Source: Pyrenochaeta sp. MPI-SDFR-AT-0127
Lineage: Eukaryota; Ascomycota; Dothideomycetes; Pleosporales; Cucurbitariaceae
DNA: 64,000 nucleotides
NCBI GenBank assembly: GCA_020747015.1
Contig: JAGTJM010000006.1
Coordinates: 496,001 to 560,000 of the forward strand
Reading direction: 5' to 3'
A program made the translations under genes and the position numbers. The notes below the pieces were generated by a model. The model searched no databases and was not told where the DNA came from. It was given only the letters and a program-made list of their open reading frames with translations. Positions 56,556-64,000 of the stretch are shown piece by piece. Within the stretch, counting starts at the first letter, position 1. Each line of letters starts with the position of its first letter.

Positions 56556-57319
56556 TGCTGCCGTTGGAATTGTTCGAGCATACGTACTTCGCAAACATAC
56601 TGCGGCCAGATACTTATCACAAACTACCCCGCAGTGAATCCTGGGAGTATGCAGCCACAGCCGTACGCACGGTCTGAGCGATTGGAATATTTCAGAAACG
56701 TTCTCAGAGTCGTTTATGCCAAGGAATGATCAAAGTGGGGAGATACGAAGAAGATAGATGGCCAAGGACGATTTAGGGCCTTTTAAGTTACTCCATTTCA
56801 AGCCGCGCCTTTTAATATTGTTCATAGTAAGCTCTGCAATACCGGTAGAGGTAGGCACTGGTATATGCTAATCACTTGCCTAATTGAGAAAACACAAAGC
56901 TAGAGGGAAGCGAATACGAATGCGAATAGCCATGCTCGCGGTACCCGGTCAGGATCGCTACTGTATAAAACTTGACACAGTTACCGAGCACTAGCAAGGC
57001 CCTGCGGCACCGGACCAACTTGAGATCTTCTCGTATAAAGCTTAGCACAAAAGCCCCTCTTATCACGCCAATACTACTAACTTACTTACTAGCTGAAACT
57101 GGCCGAGCGTCTATTATTTCGTCTCTATCAGAGTATAATCAGGGTTTATCATTTGGTCATATACAAGGCTCCACTGTCACACGTCGAAACCTTGCTAGCG
57201 TTTAGCCACCTTGGTTTTTATTCGGTATTTTGACCTCTCTTCAAACAACTCCCGCCCAGCGGAACCTTTGGACGTTGATTCTGCGTCTAGTTCTTTCTAT
57301 TCAGCTTGCTCATTTCACC
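56556..57319. promoter_or_regulatory. Bidirectional promoter region, ALDH / P450
   Basis: 764 bp between head-to-head starts. It holds a CGG-N3-CCG palindrome at 56939-56947, the form bound by Zn2Cys6 regulators, and two plus-strand TATAAA elements at 56964-56970 and 57034-57039 in similar flanks. The second is about 280 bp before the P450 ATG, so a long leader is implied if it is used. Confidence 0.4.
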
Positions 57320-58948
57320 ATGGCAGGCGCTCTCGAAATTATTGTCGCTGAAGCTCGCGCGTACGGGCTATTCTCTTTCAAAGGCATCGCTACTCTCCTC
57401 GGCACTATCATAGCCTTTCAAGTCCTTCAATCTGTTGCCCGCGCCATCTACAACATCTACTTTCATCCGCTGAGAAAATTTCCTGGCCCCAAATCATGGA
57501 TCGCCTTCGACATTGCTAGGACCGTCACGCGTATGATGGGCTATTACGACTTAAGCATCCGTGACCTACATCTCAAGTATGGCGAGGTGGTGCGTATTGG
57601 CGAGAATGAGCTGTCTTTCATCCAACCCGAGGCCTGGAAGGATATATACGGCCACGGGCATGCCGAGTTGTCCAAGTACTTCCCTCCGAATACGGTGAAT
57701 CCTAAAAAGATCATTGCGGCACCAGGCAGCCATCACTTTCGTATGCGGAGAGCTATGCTCCCAGCGTTCTCTGACAAGGCTCTCTCCCAGCAAGAACATC
57801 TCATTCGCGTCTATGTAGACCTACTAATGCAACGCCTCACCGAGGTAGCCGAATCCGGTGAGGCGACCAACATGGGTCGTTGGTACAATCTCACGACCTT
57901 CGATCTGATTGCCGACCTTTGTTACGGCCAACCACTCCATGGACTAGCTTCTGGGAAGTCAAATCGTTGGATCGACCAGATCGAAGCCATGATGGTGTTC
58001 ATACCGGCCCTACTTCTCATCACCAGCTCCCCTGCCATTTCCGCGCTCTTCAATCTATTTTTCGGCCGCAAGCTCAAAAAATCAAGGACGGACCACGAAG
58101 AGTACGCCAGTTCACTAGCAATGAATCGAATTGAAGGCAAACAACAAGCAGACCGTGGCGACTTCATGGACTACATGCTCCGCTCCCGTGGCCAATCCCA
58201 CCAGCTTACGGACCCAGAGCTCGTCGCAAACTCAGACCTGATCATGGTCGCGGGCTCTGAAACTACGGCAACACTCCTCACGGCCGTGACCTACTGGCTC
58301 CTGAAGACGCCGCGTGCTCACAAGCGAGCCGTAGTCGAAGTCCGCAACGCATTCACCCAGCCCGAAGATATCACCTTTAAAGAAGCTAGCGTCCGCCTGC
58401 CTTACACGCTCGCTTGCCTGACCGAGGCTCTTCGCATATTCCCTTCTATTCCTCTTGTCTTGCTGCGCCAAACCAATCCTGGAGCCCCTACCCACATCGC
58501 CGGGCACGACATCCCAGCTGAGGTAATTGTTCTCCGCTTTGCTACTCTATCTCCTCCCCCCAACCAGAACCACCGAACTGACCAAGCAAAACTATAGACT
58601 CGCGTTGGCGTACACCAGCTGGCAGCATTCCACTCACCACTCAACTTTCACGACCCGGAATCCTTCTGTCCAGAACGCTGGCTGCCAGAGGTTTATAACG
58701 ACCCTTCATCGCCATTCCACAACGATCGCCGCGACGTGCACAAGCCCTTCTCCTTTGGCCCGCGAGACTGCATTGGCCGCAATCTTGCATATCATGAGAT
58801 GCGGCTTATCCTGGCGCTTGTGCTTTGGAAGTTCGATCTTAAGCTGGACGCTGGCATGGAGAGCTGGCACGACCAGAAGATTTTTGGGCTTTGGAAGAAG
58901 CCGCCGCTGATGGTCAAGATTCAGGAGCGGGAGTCAGAGTCTGAGTAG
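57320..58948 (+). CDS. Cytochrome P450, isotrichodermin C-15 hydroxylase-like
   Basis: Exons 57320-58522 and 58598-58948 with a 75-nt phase-0 intron (GTAATT donor, ACTATAG acceptor) give 517 aa. The start at 57320 was chosen because the N-terminal anchor follows (FKGIATLLGTIIAFQVLQSV) and the context ACCATGG is good. P450 landmarks: FHPLRKFPGPK, helix I AGSETTATLL, ExxR in EALR, the PERW meander, and the haem loop FSFGPRDCIGRN with Cys459. The sequence around AFSDKALSQQEHLIRVYVDLL resembles the TRI11-like (CYP65-type) fungal P450s, which hydroxylate secondary metabolites in the ER membrane. The true substrate is unknown. Together with the ALDH, SDR and MFS genes it forms a small oxidative group. 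Confidence 0.93.
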
Positions 58949-59269
58949 TTTATTTCTGATATGCTTCTCTTGTTTGTAGTTGTTACTTTTCTTTGGAAAT
59001 AGTATTACGAATATTAGGGTACGCTTATCCGTTACAGATTAGCAATAAGCTAAGTCTTAGGCTTAGCAGAGTCTACTTTCATATAACCTTATCTATAGCG
59101 TATGGTAGTGTGCCGGTGCACAAGGTGGCTAGCTTGGACGCCACCTAAGCACTAAGGTAGCTAGGCTAAGCAAGGGGTAGCCTTCAGGCAAGGCAAGGTG
59201 GGGTTGTAGTGAAGGGTTTCATATCATATCTAAGAGATTAGCTTGCTTACACAATATATCCTTATCTCA

Positions 59270-59710
59270 GAATACACGACAGGTAGCAAAATTGATTCAT
59301 CACTTTCTTATTATATTTCATCATTCTCTAAATATATATAATAAGAGCTCTCTGCATCTACACCATAGGTTTCTGCCCAAAGGTCGAGATTAGTTCTATT
59401 ACTCTTGTTCCTTCACAATAGCTCTTTAGTAATACTTATACTTGTTAGAAATCTTATTATTATAACCTATATTGCTTTACTTTTAGTATAATTTAAACCA
59501 TTGGCTACCTGTCTTCTATGTTCGTGGCTATCTGATTACAAACTCCGTACAAAAGACAAATAGACTTCTTTTTAACAACCTTTTGTAAGACTATAAAGCA
59601 GTTAATCTTGCAAGGTTGTAGAAACTCTTTTATAGATTGAGTTTATACTGAGTCTTAGGAGTATCCTCCGTATTTTATACCTTTTAGTAAATTTTCTCTC
59701 TACTATTAAA
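59270..59710. other. AT-rich, TpA-rich tract (possible RIP-altered repeat relic)
   Basis: By eye this tract is far more AT-rich than the rest of the window, with runs such as TAAATATATATAATAAG and TTATTATTATAACC and few CpG or CpA steps. Such composition is what repeat-induced point mutation leaves in old transposon copies of Pleosporales. No ORF or terminal repeat survives to identify an element. Confidence 0.4.
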
Positions 59711-60405
59711 CTCTAAAAGTAATCCAACTCGACAGATACTGTGATTCAAAGCGATAGAACTTGGACCAAAGCCAAAATCTATCTGGGCCATCGGTAGTAG
59801 CGGCAGTGTAACTTGCAATCTTCAAGATGGCCAACTTAGCATCTAGTAAAAGTGGCGAGTCAGATGGCACTATATAGCCCGAAACACCTACAGATAGAAA
59901 TACAAGTATGCTTTCTATATGCACACTGTGTCCATCATATTCGAGGGCTTGTACCATTAAGGATGATTAGTTGATGGTCACTATAATCAAATTGAACCAT
60001 CATTTTCAAAGACGTGGAACCGGATCAGTCAAGGATTGCGGCCCAAGTGGTGCTCAAGAAGATAGTCTGATTCCTCATTTCAACATAGAGGGCATACAAG
60101 CCGTCTGCACGTTCTACAATGGTCCCCGCTTGATCCGAGTACGCCAGAATCAAATATGCACTGTGAGTTTGCTATGATAGAAACGAACTGTGCATGACAC
60201 ATGACAGGATTAAACGGCGTATCAATAAGTTTAGTAGAGTAGTGTTTATTGAAATATACGACTTCTTTTTCACAGAGTGGCGGACGTTTGCCAAAATACA
60301 CAATTCTCAACAACAAATCCTCCCAACTGGAAACTACATCAGAATCCTTTAGGTGAAACTCTAGGGTATGGGTAAACTGGAATCCATCTGAACAAGTGTA
60401 TATAA

Positions 60406-60801
60406 TGGAAGCTTTCTCTCACGCTGCAACAACAGCTCTGCTCCGTTCCCACATTCCTTGTGACTTATCAACTGAACTGCCATCGAATAAACGTACAAGT
60501 CACCAGCATACTCGTGTTTTTTTTCCTAATCCTACACTCCGGGTCTGATTGGCATCAGATTCGGTTCTTCACACAAGCTGCCTGTATCTTCGACCAATCA
60601 TTCCGAGGCTGCGACTCAATCAGAGCCAACACTTTGCAGCCTCTATTTGTAAAGTCTCTCGACATTGCCTGCGCCTATAATGGTGACGGCTACGCGAATC
60701 AGCCATGCGATCCAACGAGCGAAAGCGGTATCTTTTGCATTATGTGTCAGTTCACTGATGTGACAGGTGCGATGTTCTACGCTGTGAACAGATTAACGTA
60801 A
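60406..60801 (+). pseudogene. Cysteine-containing open frame without start codon (doubtful)
   Basis: The frame is open from 60406 to the stop at 60801 but has no ATG near its 5' end. It contains a hydrophobic segment (TSILVFFFLILHSG) followed by about 80 residues with six cysteines (AACIF, GCDS, IACAY, QPCDP, IFC, IMCQ). This layout recalls a small secreted cysteine-rich protein, but without a start it may be a remnant or chance. A splice to the ATG at 60405 would need a poor donor (GTTTTT). Confidence 0.22.
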
Positions 60802-62046
60802 GGAAACGCAAACAGAATTCACATCGCAGATCCCATACAACATCTTTGGGTTTATTAATAGGACTGCGGATTTTTAGAAGGTTGGCAAGAAGCGCCTTGG
60901 CAAGGAATTTGAGAGTTTGAGTGCTGAGGTTATTTGAATTGCAGATGATGCGAAGGTTGCATGGCTGCTAACCAGTGAAGGGGACTGTGAAGAGGCTGTG
61001 CCAATGACGAAAACGAAAGCGTTCAAACCTCTGGAGTAAGGTTGAAGTTTGGTGTTAATACTTGGCTTTCCTAAAACTAACTTTATGTGGTAGAACAGAT
61101 TTGAGGGTACAGTGAACAAAGGTTGCCCAGATAACAAAGGTTATGTATGTAACAGAGAATATGAGATAGTCAGTAGCTAGACTATACCTTCTGAATAGGC
61201 TCTGAGATCTCCTGTAAGCCATCTTGAGAGGTGCGTATTCATTGATGGAAGAGATGATTTCTCTCTGTTAAGAATCAATTAGTCAAATTCAAATACTACT
61301 ACAATATAAAGGTACATTGCTGTGACAAGAAAACACATAAAGCCCATCCTGACATCATTGCGCTATTGGTTAAGATTCTGAACGTCAACTGTGCACTGAA
61401 ATATGACGTTTATATGCTTTCAGGAGGAGCGCCAAGCAAGGAATAACAAGGACGCTCCCATTCCAAGGCTGTGCTGTCCACTTTTACTCATACCACTCTA
61501 GAGGCTGCTGCTGAGGTGCTGAGGAAGACACTTATACGTGAAGACACTTATACGTACGCCGCCTAAAGACGAAATCTTCTCTACCACTGCCAGCATACAA
61601 AGATGAGTACGCGGAGAATGCAGTTCGATCCTCATATGTACTGGCATGAAATTTGGATATCAAAAACTATGACATTCAAGTAACGCGAAGCATAACAAAG
61701 TAGTCAGCCGACATCGTCAGGTTTTCCCAAGAAAAACCTAGACATTTGTATTGGAGCTAAGGAAAGGACGACGTTCGCGTCCGCGTTTCGGTCACTGCGA
61801 CATCCCTGTCAGCCTTCCCGAAGCCGCCAAGCGGCTCATGCGCCGTCACCACCACGAGCGTTGAACTTTGGATCTCAGGGCTGACGCTTTGTACACGTCT
61901 CCCCGATAATGCATACCTAGTCCCTCTAGCCTTTGAAGATCCAAACCTGCACGATATCTAGTTCACAAGACAGCATGAGATAACCTTGCGCCCCTTGTTC
62001 ACCCCATGCCTCGGCCACTTGCGCACCCCCGACCTTCGCCGCCATC

Positions 62047-64000
62047 ATGTCCTCCCCCAGATCCCCTCGGAGGTCTACTGAGAGCTTCGAGATATTGTCG
62101 CCGAACCCACCACAGAGCTCGTTCCCTTTCCCAAATCCCCAAGATTGGACAAACAGACCCAGCTCCACTGGCGGGCGCTATCAGCCACGTCGCGGGTCGA
62201 CGGCAAGCTCAATCCATTCAGTCGGTGGAGTGCTGGATTCCGGCTTCAAGAACAACATGGGCGCGGTGAGAGAGCAGAATCACAATGGTGGGCATACATG
62301 AGTCCCTTTGTTCAGGAGCATCAGACATGGGAATGCTAACCAACCCCTCAGCTATCTCAACGCTGCTTCAACCCCCAATAGTGAGGACCGGCATGCTCCC
62401 GCATACAGCCCCCGCAACACCTGGGCATCGACCGCCCTCTACCAAAGACATTCCCCCCGTCACTCTTACCAATATACCCCACATCGAACCCTCCGCCTTT
62501 AATCCATATCTCTCGCAAGTCGGAAACCTCTACGAAGCATTCCAGCGCGCAAAGGCAGAGGCAGAGGCAGAGTCGGCTCAGCAAGTGAGACGTGGGTCAA
62601 AGAGGGATGATGCCGCGGAGAGCCTCGAGCGCAGCCTGCACACAGGGTCACCAGCAGGAACACCGAATCTCTCAGGAGCACCCTTCACTCCAAGCGGATC
62701 GCCGAAACCGAAGCGACGCACCAGCGGGTCGAAGCGCGCCTTACCTACTGTCACGCCTTTGTCTACCATACCAAACGTCTATTTCGACGAGAACTTTCAC
62801 CTCGAAAACCCACGAACGTTTGACATTGTGAGCGAGAGGTCGGAGGTGGTGCGACCTGTACGCACCCAAAGCGTTGACGATATAAATGTCGCAAACGGGT
62901 CGCTGGACGCACCCCAGCCGACCGGCAGGAAGGCTCTAGCCACCAATGCGATATTGCAAGAGAAATTGTCGTGGTACATGGACACAGTGGAAGTGCATTT
63001 GATATCAGCCATATCTACAGCTTCAACATCATTCTTTGCGGCTCTAGGTTCTCTTCGCGAACTCCAGACAGAAGCTTCTGAGTCTGTCTCAAGGATAAAA
63101 GGGCTGAGAGATGATCTTCGAAGGCTGGACGAACAAATGGCCGTAGGAGGCCTAAGGGTTGTGGAGATGAAGAGGCGGCGAGAGAATTTGAGGAAGCTGA
63201 CGGACGCTGTGGATCAACTACAGGCAGTGATTGCAGGTTTATCCCACTGTGATGAAATCGTCAACAAAGGCGATCTGGAGATAGCAATGACCCGGTTGGA
63301 GATCGTGGAACGACTGATAACCGGGGCTCTAGACACATCGGATTCAACGATCAATCCTTGGCTGGATACGCGGTTACCGCCTCAACTCATTGATTTGCGA
63401 AGTTTGCGGGCACTAGATGGTGTGTTTGAGGGTATTCATCAATTAAAGTTCCGCGTAGGCAGAGGATTCGAGACGCGTTTCCTGGAAACCCTACTCACGG
63501 ATTTGCGCGAACATGTCAAACGTGTACCAAGCCATGACACACTGGGAAGATGGGTCGCCGCATCACAAAAAGCAAGAGGAACCCATCAAAGGGGCAAGTC
63601 AGTCATGCCTGCTTATCTGACGACAGGCGACAAGCTTCGTTCAGAGCTACGAGCGAGCCTTTTCGGACTCAGCGGAGCACAATTTACAAACCAGGCTAGC
63701 GCCACGTTCAGAGAGGCCGCAGTCAAGGAAATGAAAATAATTGTCCGGAAATACCTTCCAAGCTCCACAGACGACGATACAGAGTCCATGGCATCTGTGT
63801 CTACAAGAAGTGGGCGAGGACATAGCCAGCAGGACAAGAACTCTATTCTGGCTCGCAACTTACGTGCCATGGACCCTGCAGATGCCGAGGACTTTTTTGT
63901 CAACATTTTCACAAATATTGGCGAAGCGCTACGCCGGCTCAGCACACAAGTGAAGGTACTCCTTGATGTTACTAGTGGAGTTTCTACACCTCCAGTGTCA
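62047..64000 (+). CDS. VPS54: GARP complex subunit VPS54, N-terminal part (cut by right edge)
   Basis: Exon 1 is 62047-62287 and exon 2 runs from 62352 to the right edge without a stop; the 64-nt intron has a GTGGGC donor, GCTAAC branch and CCTCAG acceptor. About 630 residues are visible. The start MSSPRSPRRSTESFEILSP and a Ser/Pro-rich leader are typical of filamentous-fungal VPS54. The conserved VTLTNIPHIEPSAFNPYL leads to LYEAFQRAK, a helical bundle follows (LSWYMDTVEVHLISAIS, SLRELQTEASESVSRIKGL) and then the Vps54 core. GARP tethers endosome-derived vesicles to the trans-Golgi. The C-terminal tethering domain lies outside the window. Confidence 0.88.

Larger units (their letters stand above)
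58949..62046. other. 3.1-kb gene-free stretch, AT-rich on its left side
   Basis: After the P450 3' end the sequence turns AT-rich with many TpA steps, most strongly at 59270-59710. A tandem pair of a 16-bp unit (GAAGACACTTATACGT) is at 61524-61555. An open frame without ATG at 60406-60801 is listed separately. No intact transposon gene or clear LTR boundary was found. Confidence 0.5.

Noticed and set aside
59101..59500. Solo LTR of a copia-like element
   Set aside because: Some wording resembles LTRs, but no TG...CA ends, target-site duplication or second copy could be found by eye.
1..64000. CRISPR arrays, tRNA and rRNA genes
   Set aside because: None was seen; CRISPR is not expected in a fungal nuclear genome and no tRNA-like B-box/cloverleaf candidate stood out on reading.

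Overview
The window comes from a filamentous ascomycete, most likely a Dothideomycete of the Pleosporales type. Genes carry one to four short introns (mostly 47-75 nt) with GTRNGT donors, CTAAC/CTGAC-like branch sites and YAG acceptors, there are no operons, and the proteome (HET-domain NLR, ENA-type ATPase, GH92 mannosidase, TRI11-like P450, Crb2, TIM22, NOB1, VPS54) is fungal. The lineage below Ascomycota is an inference from protein flavour, not from a search. Exon joins given here were worked out by hand by matching reading phase to splice motifs.

Layout. 1-6 kb: the C-terminal part of an ATP-dependent DNA ligase-like gene, then a HET-NB-ARC-TPR NLR whose two exons are joined by a GC-AG intron and whose TPR tail is made of almost identical 126-bp units. 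6.7-18.9 kb: housekeeping genes, namely the Crb2/Rad9-type checkpoint mediator, succinate dehydrogenase cytochrome b subunit (sdhC), a WDR89-like WD40 protein and an ENA-type cation ATPase. 18.9-23.5 kb: a gene-free stretch with an (AGT)15 microsatellite. 23.5-26.1 kb: a secreted GH92 alpha-mannosidase. 28.7-33.7 kb: a small single-pass membrane protein, an ICln/Lot5-like protein, WDR83/MORG1 and NOB1. 33.7-39.7 kb: another gene-poor block holding one probable orphan gene with a textbook intron. 39.7-48.5 kb: TIM22, a small acidic protein, a DUF4048-like protein and a Ste20/GCK kinase of the Sid1/SepL type. 49.4-58.9 kb: a secreted histidine acid phosphatase followed by a compact accessory group (MFS exporter, SDR, aldehyde dehydrogenase, P450) arranged as two divergent pairs. 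58.9-62 kb: an AT-rich gene-free stretch. 62 kb to the right edge: the 5' part of VPS54.

How it fits together. Most genes are unrelated core functions (DNA damage checkpoint, respiration, ribosome maturation, mitochondrial import, septation/polarity signalling, retrograde trafficking). The accessory content is of three kinds: a putative incompatibility/innate-immunity NLR with recently expanded repeats, secreted hydrolases (GH92, acid phosphatase), and the MFS-SDR-ALDH-P450 group, which could oxidise and export one small molecule. The most interesting items are the NLR repeat array, the two GC-AG introns, the orphan gene at 38 kb, the His-Glu variant of the acid phosphatase catalytic dyad, and the four-gene oxidative group.
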